Shown here in pieces: positions 16,425 to 25,690 of a DNA stretch of 64,000 nt. Origin of the DNA: an uncultured Blautia sp. (GTDB lineage: Bacteria > Bacillota > Clostridia > Lachnospirales > Lachnospiraceae); the NCBI GenBank assembly GCA_937893675.1, contig CALBGI010000055.1, positions 1 through 64,000 on the forward strand, read 5' to 3'. The notes beneath the pieces are model-generated. The model ran no database searches. It worked only from the letters and a program-made list of their open reading frames with translations, and was not told the origin of the DNA. The first letter of the stretch is position 1; every line of letters begins with the position of its first letter. A program made the position numbers and the translations under genes.

Positions 16425-17801
16425 ATGAAAAAAGAAAATAGCGGAAAACAGGATTTGACGGCAGGAAGTCCTTTTGGGGTACTGCTGAGATTTGCGCTTC
16501 CGGTCATAGGAGGGAATCTGTTCCAACTGTTTTATACATTGGCAGATTCTGTGATTGTGGGAAAAACACTGGGGGCAAATGCATTGGCAGCCGTTGGCTC
16601 GACAAGCATTATTATCTATTTTGTGCTTTGCTTTATCCAGGGGTTTACCAATGGGTTGGGAATTTGTCTCGGACAGAGGTTTGGGGCGAAGGACAGAGAT
16701 GGGATGAAGAAAAGTATTGCAGCATCGGTTGTTTTATGTCTTGGCATTACCGTAGTGATCACTCTTGTATGTTGTATGTTTTCATGGGAAATTCTGGACA
16801 TGATGAAAACACCGGAGGATATCCGCGCACAGGCATATGAATACATGTTTGTTGTTCTCCTGGGAACAGGCGCGACGGTGTTTTACAATATGATCTCCAA
16901 CATTCTGCGTGCGCTTGGCGACAGCAGGACGCCGCTTTATTTTCTGGTGTTTTCTTCTGTTTTGAATGTGATACTGGATCTTGTTTTTATTGTGCCTTTG
17001 AAAATGGGCGTTGCGGGAGCGGCCTGGGCGACGGTACTTTCCCAGCTGGCAGCGGCGGTATGCTGCTTAGCGGCCGGGCTTCAATCCTTTGAAACGCTGC
17101 ACCTTTGCACTGCGGATTTTCAGGGGATGGGGAAGCAGATGCAGTTCCATCTGAAAACGGCATTTCCCATGGGATTTCAAATGTCTGTCATGTGTATCGG
17201 ACAGCTTGCCATGCAGGCGGCAGTAAACGCGCTTGGAACAGCAGCGGTAGCGGGATATACAGCGGCTACGAAGGCAGATCAGGTTTCTGTTCTGGTAAAC
17301 AATGCTATGGGAACAGCCATTTCCAATTATGTTGCGCAGAATTACGGAGCAGGACAAATGGAAAGGATAAAAAAGGGGGTGCGCGCCGCTTTGATCCAGA
17401 CAGAAGCACTCAATGTGATGATGTGCGCAGGGATTCTTCTGCTCCGGGAGCCACTTGTAAGCTTGTTTATTACAGAGCCGTCTGCCGAGATTGTGCGTTA
17501 TTCCAATGGCTATCTTCAGGTTGTAGCGCCTTTTTATGTGATTCTCGGACTGCTTTTGGTGTACCGTACAACCATACAGAGTATGCAGAATGCAGCGGCG
17601 CCTTTTGCAGCTTGTATGATAGAGCTGGCAATGCGGATTGGAAGTACCATGATACTTGTGAAGGTTGTTGGTTATACGGGAGTGGCGCTCGCCAGTCCGC
17701 TGGCGTGGATTGGGGCGTGTCTGCTTCTGATACCGGTGTATTATCGAATGGAGAGAGGAAAGAATAAGAGGGGCAAAAGCAGAGAAAAAATTGCTGAGTG
17801 A
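16425..17801 (+). CDS. MATE-family multidrug/metabolite exporter
   Basis: A 458-aa membrane protein with about 12 transmembrane segments in two similar halves, as in the MATE (NorM/DinF) family. The start of the first half, FALPVIGGNLFQLFYTLADS then VIVGKTLGANALAAVGS, is the family signature, and a matching segment starts near residue 240 (FPMGFQMSVMCIGQLAMQAA). It exports cationic or aromatic compounds with H+ or Na+; the substrate is not predictable. A divergent AraC gene probably controls it. Confidence 0.9.
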   Translation: MKKENSGKQDLTAGSPFGVLLRFALPVIGGNLFQLFYTLADSVIVGKTLGANALAAVGSTSIIIYFVLCFIQGFTNGLGICLGQRFGAKDRDGMKKSIAASVVLCLGITVVITLVCCMFSWEILDMMKTPEDIRAQAYEYMFVVLLGTGATVFYNMISNILRALGDSRTPLYFLVFSSVLNVILDLVFIVPLKMGVAGAAWATVLSQLAAAVCCLAAGLQSFETLHLCTADFQGMGKQMQFHLKTAFPMGFQMSVMCIGQLAMQAAVNALGTAAVAGYTAATKADQVSVLVNNAMGTAISNYVAQNYGAGQMERIKKGVRAALIQTEALNVMMCAGILLLREPLVSLFITEPSAEIVRYSNGYLQVVAPFYVILGLLLVYRTTIQSMQNAAAPFAACMIELAMRIGSTMILVKVVGYTGVALASPLAWIGACLLLIPVYYRMERGKNKRGKSREKIAE

Positions 17802-17808
17802 GTGTGCA

Positions 17809-17837
17809 TTGTCTTTTGTTTTTTTCAATGGTACAAT
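17809..17837 (+). promoter_or_regulatory. Promoter of first LacI regulator gene
   Basis: TTGTCT, 17 bases, TACAAT, ending 35 bases before the ATG at 17873. Confidence 0.55.
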
Positions 17838-17872
17838 TAAGAAAAAATAGGGAACAGAAATGGAGACTCAAT

Positions 17873-18913
17873 ATGATTACAATGTCAGATGTGGCAAAAG
17901 CGGCAAATGTATCTGTTATGACTGTATCTAGGGTTTTAAATAACAGCGGTTATGTAAAAAAAGAAACGCGAGAGGCGATTGAAAAGGCCATTAAAGAGCT
18001 GGATTACAGACCTAATTTGATAGCTAAGAGTTTGGTGACAGGTAAAAGCAAAATCATAGCGTATGTCTTATCTGATATCAGTGATCAATTTTATGGAAGT
18101 GTATGTAAAGGCGTAGAAAGCGTTTGCTTTGAAAGAGGATATACTGCTCTGATATGTAATGCAGAAGCAACAGGAAGTGTAGAGAAATATATTGACATGA
18201 TAGCGGACCGTAAATTGGATGGGGTTATTTTTCATCATCTTCCCGTAAGTCTGCAGCAGATTCAATGGTTGGAGGAACAGGGAATCCAATGTATTACTGT
18301 GGATAATGAATTTGAACTGGAAGATGTAAGTAGCCTTGACAGTGACGACTATATGGGGGCTTTTCGAGCCGTAGAGTATTTGAGGGAACGGGGATATTCC
18401 CAAATTGCATGCATATGCGGAGAGGACACTTGTTCAAGGAATCCAAAGAGCGCTTATTTGGAACAATATCAACATAAAATCTGGGAGAAAAGAACATTGG
18501 GTTATCTTGCCGGATTAAAAAAAGAAGGAATTGATAGTGCCGGTATTTATTATGGCAGGGGATCTGCAGAAATGCAGACGAGTTTTGAAAGTGGAAGAAA
18601 TGCAATGGAAGAACTGCTGAAGGCTGAAAAAAGAGCAGACGCAGTGTATTGTCAAAGTGATATTTTGGCGTTGGGGGCGGCAGACGTTTTGTATCGAAGA
18701 GAAAACTTTATTCAAAATAAAATTGCGATTATGGGGCACGATGGTCTGGATATTTGTAGATTGCGGTATCCGCATATTTCAACAGTAGTGCAACCTAAAT
18801 ATGAGATGGGCATTGAGGCGGCGAAGATGTTGCTGGATAAAATACAGAACAGTAGCATAGGAATAGAACACAAGATTCTAAAAAGCTATATTTATAGAGG
18901 AGATACTTGTTGA
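17873..18913 (+). CDS. LacI-family regulator 1
   Basis: A 346-aa LacI/GalR-type repressor. The helix-turn-helix is MSDVAKAANVSVMTVSRVLN (about 4-23), followed by the hinge SGYVKKETREAIEKAIKELD and LAKSLVTGK-like linker, then a periplasmic-binding-protein-like sensor domain (about 60-340). The ATG at 17873 starts just before the DNA-binding domain and has GGAGA upstream; a longer frame at 17798 would place 25 irrelevant residues in front. The gene immediately downstream is preceded by two LacI-type palindromes (18993 and 19060), so this protein probably binds them. Confidence 0.88.
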   Translation: MITMSDVAKAANVSVMTVSRVLNNSGYVKKETREAIEKAIKELDYRPNLIAKSLVTGKSKIIAYVLSDISDQFYGSVCKGVESVCFERGYTALICNAEATGSVEKYIDMIADRKLDGVIFHHLPVSLQQIQWLEEQGIQCITVDNEFELEDVSSLDSDDYMGAFRAVEYLRERGYSQIACICGEDTCSRNPKSAYLEQYQHKIWEKRTLGYLAGLKKEGIDSAGIYYGRGSAEMQTSFESGRNAMEELLKAEKRADAVYCQSDILALGAADVLYRRENFIQNKIAIMGHDGLDICRLRYPHISTVVQPKYEMGIEAAKMLLDKIQNSSIGIEHKILKSYIYRGDTC

Positions 18914-18953
18914 TACATAAGAGAATTTAGAAAATTTAGAAATTAAAAATATA

Positions 18954-18982
18954 TTGACAAAATACAAAGTGCATGTTAGCAT
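18954..18982 (+). promoter_or_regulatory. Promoter of first M24 gene
   Basis: A perfect TTGACA, 17 bases, then TAGCAT. The -10 region lies within ATGTTAGCATGAAGA, a sequence repeated upstream of the second LacI gene. Both operators lie just downstream of the predicted start. Confidence 0.6.
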
Positions 18983-18992
18983 GAAGACATAA

Positions 18993-19008
18993 ATGTTAGC
19001 GATAACAT
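18993..19008. promoter_or_regulatory. LacI-type operator O1
   Basis: ATGTTAGCGATAACAT: arms ATGTTA and TAACAT around GCGA, the classic LacI/GalR palindrome with a central CG. It is placed about +5 to +20 from the predicted start, suited to block elongation or open-complex formation. Confidence 0.75.
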
Positions 19009-19059
19009 TGCAGCTGATTCAAAGGGGATGTGAAATCTCCTAATATTTTTACACAAAAG

Positions 19060-19073
19060 TGTTAACGATAACA
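19060..19073. promoter_or_regulatory. LacI-type operator O2
   Basis: TGTTAACGATAACA is a second copy with the same arms. Its centre is about 66 bases from the O1 centre, a distance that would allow looping by a tetrameric or paired repressor. Confidence 0.75.
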
Positions 19074-19164
19074 TAATGGAGGGATGAGAAAAAGAAGATT
19101 GAAAAATTGGATTGTGGTAAAAGAAAAAATAAGGTATTGAAAAATTGATCAAAGGAGAAGGAAT

Positions 19165-20346
19165 ATGCGTAAAATATGTATACCAAAAGAAGAGTTTCAG
19201 CAGAGAATTTGTAATTTGAGAGAGAAGATGAAAGCAGAGAATCTTGATATTTTGTTTGTGTATGGGGATGAATACAGAAAGGAAAACTTGAGATATGTTT
19301 CTAATTACTGGCCGATTTTTGAGCGGGGTGGCATGTTTTTGGAAGTTGAGAGAGATCCTGTTGTTTTATGTGCTCCGGAGGGTGAGCAGGTAGCAAGAGA
19401 AATGAGTGTATGGGATGATGTGAGAATGCTACCAGATTTTTTATGTGTAACAGTTCCGGATACAATTGACTATCCACAGGCGCATTATACTAGCTTTCAG
19501 TCTTTGGCAGAAGAAATAGGTGGCGGAATTAATAAAAAATTGGGAATTGTTGGAATGGATGCGATGCCCGCTAGCCTTTTGCGTGTGATAGAAGATGCAT
19601 TTCAGAGTGAAATTGTGGATGCCAATAGCATTTTATATGAATTGAGAAAAACAAAAACAGAGAATGAGATTGCTTGTTTACAGGAGGCGGCCAGAATTGC
19701 TGATGAAAGTATGAAGACAATTATGCAGGCGGATATTATCGGAAAAACAGAAAGGGCAGTTTGCGGAATAGCGGAAGGAAAAGCGAGAGAAGAGGGAGCC
19801 GAGCATATCATTTTTACAGTATTTGGATCCGGCGCTAGGACGGCAACAATTGTAGGGCGTCCAACAGAAAAGAGAATTGAAGATGGCGATATGATTATGT
19901 TTGCTTTAGCAGTACAGTATGAAGGGTACGTGGCGACTTGTGAAGCGCCTTTTGCTGTGGGAACCCCAAGTGAACAGACAAAACGAGTGATTGATGTACT
20001 GATACATGCCAGTGCGGCAGGTCTTCCGCATTTAAAAGCAGGTCTTCCGATGAAAGAATTTGTGAAGGCCGTAAGAAAGTATTTCAGAGATGAAGGGTTA
20101 GAAGAATATGATGTATATCCACCTCTTCATGGAATTGGATGTGCAGAAGCTGAGAGCCCTTATCCAGATGAAACTACAGAACAGATATTTGAGGAAGGAA
20201 TGACGGTAAACACAGATATTAGTTTGTTTGGATTGCCGGGAGGATCCTGCAGGATAGAGGAAGGATTTGTCATTACACGTGATGGAGCAAAGACATTATC
20301 TCCATTCGTGCGAAAGTATTGCGAAAATTGGCTGAAAAATAAATAG
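19165..20346 (+). CDS. Creatinase-like M24-fold protein 1
   Basis: A 393-aa protein with the two-domain pita-bread architecture of creatinase and Xaa-Pro peptidases: an N-terminal creatinase domain (about 5-135) and a C-terminal M24 domain (about 150-390). Three of five metal ligands are absent: the usual D..G..S-D segment reads FALAVQYEGYVATCEAP, and the first glutamate region reads NTDISLF. The catalytic-type histidine in PLHGIGCAE and the last glutamate in RIEEGF remain. This fits metal-free creatinase-type chemistry on an amide or guanidine compound rather than a peptidase. AAAGGAGAAGGA precedes the ATG. Confidence 0.8.
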   Translation: MRKICIPKEEFQQRICNLREKMKAENLDILFVYGDEYRKENLRYVSNYWPIFERGGMFLEVERDPVVLCAPEGEQVAREMSVWDDVRMLPDFLCVTVPDTIDYPQAHYTSFQSLAEEIGGGINKKLGIVGMDAMPASLLRVIEDAFQSEIVDANSILYELRKTKTENEIACLQEAARIADESMKTIMQADIIGKTERAVCGIAEGKAREEGAEHIIFTVFGSGARTATIVGRPTEKRIEDGDMIMFALAVQYEGYVATCEAPFAVGTPSEQTKRVIDVLIHASAAGLPHLKAGLPMKEFVKAVRKYFRDEGLEEYDVYPPLHGIGCAEAESPYPDETTEQIFEEGMTVNTDISLFGLPGGSCRIEEGFVITRDGAKTLSPFVRKYCENWLKNK

Positions 20347-20411
20347 AAATTTAAAATAATACAGAACAGACAATAAATTTGAAAGTTTTATAGTGATAGT
20401 ACAAATAATTC

Positions 20412-20440
20412 TTGCGTTATGTACTCGAGTATAGTATAAT
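20412..20440 (+). promoter_or_regulatory. Promoter of the ABC importer operon
   Basis: TTGCGT, 17 bases, perfect TATAAT. Operator A lies entirely inside the spacer, so a bound repressor would cover both promoter elements. Confidence 0.75.
20421..20432. promoter_or_regulatory. CTCGAG-type operator A
   Basis: GTACTCGAGTAT contains the 10-base palindrome TACTCGAGTA (20422-20431). A LacI-family operator with the central CG is inferred; it is the first of three copies in the island. Confidence 0.7.
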
Positions 20441-20446
20441 CTAAAT

Positions 20447-20458
20447 ATACTCGAGTAC
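20447..20458. promoter_or_regulatory. CTCGAG-type operator B
   Basis: ATACTCGAGTAC, the same core TACTCGAGTA, just downstream of the -10. Its centre is 26 bases from operator A. Confidence 0.7.
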
Positions 20459-20561
20459 ATGAACGTGAATATTTGTTTTTAGAGCAGAGGGGAGGGAAAA
20501 TAGAAAAGAAGTACAGGAAACCTGACAACAAAAGAACCGATTAAATGCACAGGAGGATGTA

Positions 20562-21596
20562 ATGATGAAGAGAAGAGCAACATTGTTGGCAGTAATTTCA
20601 GCTATTACTTTATTCGGAGGAACCGCACAGACGGCATGGGCGGAAGAGGCAGAAGGGCTCAAAGATTTTACCATTGGTTATGCGGGGTTGGATGAGTCGC
20701 AGGAACATTTGATACCGGTTGGAGATAATATCGAAGAAGTGGCTAAGCAAAAAAGTGAAGAATTGGGTATTGATATAAAAGTTATCCGCGTAGATAATGC
20801 AGGAGATGGAGCGAAGGCCGTAGAAAATGTGGATAATCTGATCTTGCAGGGAATAGATGTACTTGTAGAATTCAACAGCGACTCTGCAGTAAATGATACT
20901 ATCTGGGAGAAATGTCAGGACGCAGGAATTCCTGTAATGGCTGTTGACATTCCGGTAGGTGAAGCGCCTTATATGGGGGCTAACAATGCATTAGCTGGTC
21001 AGTTATGTGGGGAAGCATTAGGTAATATGGTGAACGAACAGTGGGATGGTCAGATTGATGCTGTATTATTTGAACATACTCCCGAAGCGGGGGAGGTTGT
21101 GCAGACGAGAATGGACAGCATTTTGACTGGTCTTGCAGAGACGACACAATATTCAGAGGAAGAACTTGCAGAAATGACCACAACGGTTTCTATGAAAGAT
21201 GATGCGATTCTTGCGCAGCAATTGTGTGCAGATTTTCTGACAGCAAATCCGGATAAGACACATATTGTTATTGGATCAATTAATGATATTGGAGCACAGG
21301 GAGCCTTTGCGGCAGTTCAGGCAGCTGGAAGAGAAGATGATGTGTTTATTGTAAATCATGGAGTATCTGTTTCTACAAGAGAGAACATTTATCAGCAAGT
21401 GAAAGAAGGAGAACCAAATTGTTGGCGAGGAGGGGTTTCTTATTTCCTGGAGAGATATGGGGAGTATATTGTACCGGGGTGTATTGAATTAGTACAAGGA
21501 AAAACTCCGGACCCCGAAAGCCTTTTGATGGATCATGTGTATATTGATATGAATAATATTGAGGAATGGTATCCTCAGGCTGAGTGGGCGCAGTAG
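20562..21596 (+). CDS. Ribose-type substrate-binding protein of ABC importer
   Basis: A 344-aa exported binding protein of the RbsB/LacI-like fold (PF13407). The signal peptide spans about 1-28 with cleavage likely after TAWA (AWA-EE), and no lipobox cysteine is present, which is unusual for a Gram-positive binding protein that must be kept at the cell surface. Segments VDNLILQGIDVLVEFNSDSA and IPVMAVDIPVGEAPYMGANN follow the ribose-binding layout. ATG 20562 and 20565 are adjacent, both within reach of AGGAGG. A stem-loop after the gene may protect its mRNA. Confidence 0.85.
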   Translation: MMKRRATLLAVISAITLFGGTAQTAWAEEAEGLKDFTIGYAGLDESQEHLIPVGDNIEEVAKQKSEELGIDIKVIRVDNAGDGAKAVENVDNLILQGIDVLVEFNSDSAVNDTIWEKCQDAGIPVMAVDIPVGEAPYMGANNALAGQLCGEALGNMVNEQWDGQIDAVLFEHTPEAGEVVQTRMDSILTGLAETTQYSEEELAEMTTTVSMKDDAILAQQLCADFLTANPDKTHIVIGSINDIGAQGAFAAVQAAGREDDVFIVNHGVSVSTRENIYQQVKEGEPNCWRGGVSYFLERYGEYIVPGCIELVQGKTPDPESLLMDHVYIDMNNIEEWYPQAEWAQ

Positions 21597-21611
21597 CTGT
21601 TATATGAAGAT

Positions 21612-21641
21612 TCTGCCGTGGAGATGTTTCTTCACGGCAGA
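21612..21641 (+). repeat. Intercistronic stem-loop after binding-protein gene
   Basis: TCTGCCGTG and CACGGCAGA form a perfect nine-base stem without a following T run. It is not a terminator by form; such hairpins commonly stabilise the upstream message, giving more binding protein than transporter. Confidence 0.6.
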
Positions 21642-21688
21642 TATGACTGGGAGAATTCAATGAGGTATAAAAGATTGGGGGAAAAAAC

Positions 21689-22729
21689 ATGGCAGTAATG
21701 ACTGTATTGGGAAAGAAAAATGCAGAAGAGTTGGGAATCTGTGCACCTCATGAACATATTTATATTGACATGAGTGTATTTTTTACACCTCCGGAAGAGA
21801 TTGGTATGAAAAAGGTGGCATATGGACCGGTAACCATGGAGTCACTAGGTATATTAAGAAGAAATCCATTTGCTGTACTGGACAATGTGCAGATGATGGA
21901 TGAAGAGACACAGCTGGAAGAAATTATGGCCTTTAAAAGTGCAGGAGGGCAGACTATTGTAGATGCGTCGTCAGTGGGCCTTGGAAGAGATCCAGAACTT
22001 TTGGCACGTGCGGCAGCAAAAACGGGATTAAATATCATAGCTGGAGCAGGATTTTATGTAGAGGGAGCACAAAAAGAAGAAATTCTTGCCATGAGTGTTC
22101 AGGATATAGAAGAACAGATTATACAAGAAATCGAGAAAGAAATTGGACATAGCGGAATTAAGGCAGGATTTATTGGAGAAATCGGAATCAGCCATATCAT
22201 GTTTCCTTTTGAGAAAAAATCGTTGATAGGAGCCTGTCGTGCACAGATAAAAACAGGAGCTCCGTTGATGATACACATTAATCCGTGGTCTACTCAAGGA
22301 TATGAGGCAATGGAAATTGTGAAGGAACATCAGATCAAACCGGAGCAAGTGGTTATTTGCCACAGCGATGTAGAAAATAGGGAAGATTATATATTTAGAC
22401 TTTTGGATATGGGCGTATATGTGGAATTTGACAACTGGGGAAAAGAAATGTTTACAGACCGCTGGGACGTAAAACCGGGATCTGGTCGTTTTGTCAATGA
22501 CTGGGAAAGAGCATTGTTGGTGAAAAAAATTATTGACCGTGGCTATGGCAGCCAGATGCTTTTATCAACAGATTTATGTCTGAAGTCTTTGTTGCATAGG
22601 TATGGTGGCTGGGGCTATGACCATATATTAAAACACATTGTTCCTATGCTGGACGAAGTGGGTGTTAACAGGAAAGAGATAGAGCAGATGCTTATTACGA
22701 ATCCTGCGCGATGGCTTGACAGCAAATAA
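21689..22729 (+). CDS. Phosphotriesterase-family amidohydrolase
   Basis: A 346-aa TIM-barrel metal hydrolase of the phosphotriesterase family (PF02126), which includes lactonases and sugar-lactone or phosphosugar hydrolases. Metal ligands visible: APHEHIYID (HxH, about 20-28), a bridging glutamate in GFIGEIGIS where many members have carbamylated lysine, MIHINPW, VICHSDVE and STDLCLKS (Asp). All are in order, so it is likely active. It sits between the binding protein and the ATPase gene in the island operon and probably opens or trims the imported compound in the cytosol. Confidence 0.82.
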   Translation: MAVMTVLGKKNAEELGICAPHEHIYIDMSVFFTPPEEIGMKKVAYGPVTMESLGILRRNPFAVLDNVQMMDEETQLEEIMAFKSAGGQTIVDASSVGLGRDPELLARAAAKTGLNIIAGAGFYVEGAQKEEILAMSVQDIEEQIIQEIEKEIGHSGIKAGFIGEIGISHIMFPFEKKSLIGACRAQIKTGAPLMIHINPWSTQGYEAMEIVKEHQIKPEQVVICHSDVENREDYIFRLLDMGVYVEFDNWGKEMFTDRWDVKPGSGRFVNDWERALLVKKIIDRGYGSQMLLSTDLCLKSLLHRYGGWGYDHILKHIVPMLDEVGVNRKEIEQMLITNPARWLDSK

Positions 22730-22740
22730 GGAGGCGCAGT

Positions 22741-24234
22741 ATGGGCGAAGTAATTTTGAAAATGCAGGATATCACGAAGCGATTTCCAGGTGTTTTGGCA
22801 CTTGATAAGGTAAATATCACATTAAATAGAGGAGAAATACTGGCACTAGTTGGAGAAAACGGAGCCGGGAAATCTACGTTACTAAAAATTTTGTCAGGTG
22901 CTTATACAAAAGATGAAGGTATGGTTGAGTATAATGGGAAAATGATTGAAGGATATACTCCAAATGAAGCGATTCAGATGGGGATCAGCATTATATATCA
23001 GGAGCTTGACAATTATGGCCCTTTGACAGTTACTGAAAATATTTTGGTGAATTCTATGCCAAAAAAGGGTGGAAAAAGAGGGCCGATTGACTGGAAAAAA
23101 GCAAACAGGATTGCCCAGGAACTCATCAGTCAAATAACAGATGAAATCGATGTGACGGAAAGAGTAAGCAATTTAACTGCAGCACAACAGCAACTGGTCG
23201 AAATTGCGAAAGCTATGAGCAGAAATATGCAGGTTCTTATTATGGATGAACCGACATCTGCTTTAAACCGTGTTGAGACAGAGCAGTTGATGAAAATTGT
23301 AAAACAGTTGGCTGAAAAAGGTGTCAGTATTATTTATATTTCTCATCGGATGGATGAAATTTTTGCTCTTTCAGATCGAATTCAGGTTATGCGTGACGGA
23401 AAAAGCGTCTCTTCATTTATTACATCTCAAACAAATGAAGAAGAGATTGTTAGAGAAATGGTAGGAAGAACTCTCGATAGTATGTATCCTCATGTGCCAC
23501 AGATTCCTGGCGAGTGTATTCTGAAAGTGAATCATTTAACCTGCGGAAAAGCAAAAGATGTAAGTTTTCAATTGCGCCGAGGGGAAATTCTTGGTCTGTT
23601 TGGCCTTATGGGGGCTGGAAGAACCAGTGTTGTAAGAGGATTGTTTGGTGACTCTTATCTTAAGGAAGGTTCCATAGAAGTTATGGGACAGAATATAAAA
23701 AATAACAGTCCGCAGGATGCAATACGAAACAAGATTGCTTATGTACCTAATGAACGAAAACTGGAAGGGCTGATGCTATCTGAATCTGTGAGGTTTAATA
23801 CAAGCATTGCAGTGATTGACAGCCTTCAAAAACAAGGCAGCTTGGACAAACAAGCAGAGAAAGAAATGGCGGAAAAGTGGATCAAAAAACTTGGGATTCG
23901 TACTCCATCTGGAGAAACCAGGGTAGATACTTTAAGTGGGGGGAATCAACAAAAAGTGATTATTGCAAGATGGTTGGAAACGAAACCGAACATCCTGATT
24001 CTCAATGATCCGACCAGAGGAATTGATGTGGGAGCAAAAGCAGAGATATACAGCCTTATGGAAGATTTATGCCGGCAGGGGATAGGAATTATTATGATTT
24101 CTTCTGAACTGCAGGAAACGCTTTCCATGGCGGATAGGATTTTGGTAATGAGTGAGGGAAAGGTCACAGGTGAGGTGCTGAGAGAAGAAGCAACACAGGA
24201 AAGCCTTATGAAGTTAGCGGTAGGAGGTATGTAG
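22741..24234 (+). CDS. Sugar ABC importer ATPase (RbsA/MglA type)
   Basis: A 497-aa double ATPase. The first cassette has Walker A GENGAGKST (about 37-45), the signature-region sequence NLTAAQQQLVEIAKAMS and Walker B VLIMDEPTSAL. The second has a degenerate P-loop, GLMGAGRTS, signature LSGGNQQKV and Walker B LILNDPTRGID, exactly the RbsA pattern in which one site is weak. Eleven bases after the hydrolase gene, one base before the permease gene. Confidence 0.93.
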   Translation: MGEVILKMQDITKRFPGVLALDKVNITLNRGEILALVGENGAGKSTLLKILSGAYTKDEGMVEYNGKMIEGYTPNEAIQMGISIIYQELDNYGPLTVTENILVNSMPKKGGKRGPIDWKKANRIAQELISQITDEIDVTERVSNLTAAQQQLVEIAKAMSRNMQVLIMDEPTSALNRVETEQLMKIVKQLAEKGVSIIYISHRMDEIFALSDRIQVMRDGKSVSSFITSQTNEEEIVREMVGRTLDSMYPHVPQIPGECILKVNHLTCGKAKDVSFQLRRGEILGLFGLMGAGRTSVVRGLFGDSYLKEGSIEVMGQNIKNNSPQDAIRNKIAYVPNERKLEGLMLSESVRFNTSIAVIDSLQKQGSLDKQAEKEMAEKWIKKLGIRTPSGETRVDTLSGGNQQKVIIARWLETKPNILILNDPTRGIDVGAKAEIYSLMEDLCRQGIGIIMISSELQETLSMADRILVMSEGKVTGEVLREEATQESLMKLAVGGM

Positions 24235-24235
24235 G

Positions 24236-25204
24236 ATGGAAAATGGGCTAGCTATTAAGAAAAGAATTTTGAAAGGCGGAAGTAGCGAAATTACAATTTG
24301 TATAGCGTATATTGGATTGTGCCTTATTTTTTCGATTCTTTCTCCTAATTTTTTATCAATCAGAAATTTTGTAAACATTGGTGTTTATTCATCGATTATG
24401 GGAATTACAGCTGCGGCAACTACATTAGTGTTGATTTCAGGATGTATTGATATTTCGGTAGGAGCAACGATGGGGCTTGCTGGGATGATTAGTGCACTTT
24501 TACTGAAAGCGGGAGTACCCATTGTAATTGCAGTAGCAGTAGCATTGGCAGCAGGAGCGGCAGTAGGTGTATTTAACGGTCTTCTTGTATCTAAGGGGAA
24601 AATTGTGCCAATGATCGCAACTCTTGCAAGTATGTCTATTGTCCGGGGAATTGCCTATCTGACAAATGGGGGGATTTCCATTGTTATCAGCAATAAACAG
24701 TTTACCTGGCTTGGACGAGGATATGTAGGACCGATACCGTTTATTCTAATTGTAATTGCAGTCGTATATATTGCGGTACACTATTTAGCGCGTTACACTG
24801 CATATGGAAGAAAGTTGTATGCAACTGGAGCAAATCAAAGAGCAGGATACTTGGCGGGTATCAATACAGATAAAACAATTCTTGGTGTATATGTACTCAA
24901 CGGTGTCTTTGCAGGTCTATCAGGCGTTTTAATGGCAGCTCAGTCAGGAGCAGGTTTACCGACAGCGGGCGATACATATGAGATGACTATTATATCTGCA
25001 TGTGTACTTGGTGGGACTTCCATTAATGGTGGAAAAGGAAATGTTTGGGGAACATTGGTGGGGGTTCTTTTGTTGACAACTATTTCAAATGGTTTGACAA
25101 TGCTTGGAATATCCAGCTTTTGGCAGCAAATTATCAAAGGAACAATCCTTGTTGTAGCAGTGCTGATTGATGCATGGAGAAGCGGAAGTTATAAGAAAGT
25201 GTAA
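24236..25204 (+). CDS. Sugar ABC importer permease (RbsC type)
   Basis: A 322-aa membrane protein with about eight to ten helices, of the ribose/xylose permease family (PF02653). Family-specific stretches are SGCIDISVGATMGLAGMISA (about 61-80), YGRKLYATGANQRAGYLAGI (about 190-209) and ACVLGGTSINGGKGNVWGT (about 253-271). Together with the binding protein and ATPase it forms the inner-membrane importer. Only one permease gene is present, so it would work as a homodimer. Confidence 0.92.
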   Translation: MENGLAIKKRILKGGSSEITICIAYIGLCLIFSILSPNFLSIRNFVNIGVYSSIMGITAAATTLVLISGCIDISVGATMGLAGMISALLLKAGVPIVIAVAVALAAGAAVGVFNGLLVSKGKIVPMIATLASMSIVRGIAYLTNGGISIVISNKQFTWLGRGYVGPIPFILIVIAVVYIAVHYLARYTAYGRKLYATGANQRAGYLAGINTDKTILGVYVLNGVFAGLSGVLMAAQSGAGLPTAGDTYEMTIISACVLGGTSINGGKGNVWGTLVGVLLLTTISNGLTMLGISSFWQQIIKGTILVVAVLIDAWRSGSYKKV

Positions 25205-25232
25205 TTTAGGATAATTATAAGAAAGGCGGAGA

Positions 25233-25610
25233 ATGACTGTGAATGGAAAAAAGTCGTGGTTTATTGTAGATGGATACAGACCTCCAGAAGAAAAGGGCGG
25301 TGCAGATGATTATGTGGGACATGAATGTATCATGATTTTGAATTGCAATGACAGAGATGCACATGTGGAAATTGATGTATATTATCCAGATAAGGAACCG
25401 GTATTAGGAATACCATATTTGGCTCCCGCAAGGCGTGTTCGGGCATTCCGTACAAATGATAAATCAGTATTTGGAGAATTGGATCTTGGAATCGGCAATC
25501 AGTATTCTTTAAATATCAGAAGTGATGTAGATGTCATTGTCCAATATGGACGTCTCGATATTAATCAGGACAATATGGCCTACATGGCAACGTTAGGATA
25601 TTCAGACTAA
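25233..25610 (+). CDS. ASRT-like small-molecule-binding protein (PF07100)
   Basis: A 125-aa soluble protein closely resembling Anabaena sensory rhodopsin transducer. The order of shared features is clear: a W-x-I-x-x-G-Y start (WFIVDGYRPP), then HECIMILNCNDRDAHVEIDV, YYPDKEP, a PARR motif (LAPARRVRAFRTND) and the end VIVQYGRLDINQDNMAYMAT. No rhodopsin gene is near. The superfamily has been proposed to be a beta-sandwich small-molecule binder found with sugar-metabolism genes, and the placement after an importer and hydrolase fits that. It may sense or bind the imported compound or an intermediate (inference). GGCGGAG precedes the ATG. Confidence 0.85.
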   Translation: MTVNGKKSWFIVDGYRPPEEKGGADDYVGHECIMILNCNDRDAHVEIDVYYPDKEPVLGIPYLAPARRVRAFRTNDKSVFGELDLGIGNQYSLNIRSDVDVIVQYGRLDINQDNMAYMATLGYSD

Positions 25611-25690
25611 CTGTCAAAAGAAAATCCTTCCTGTGGGCAGAATAAAGTAAGCTAGGACAGAAAAAATATGGTATTTTTATCCAAAATACA

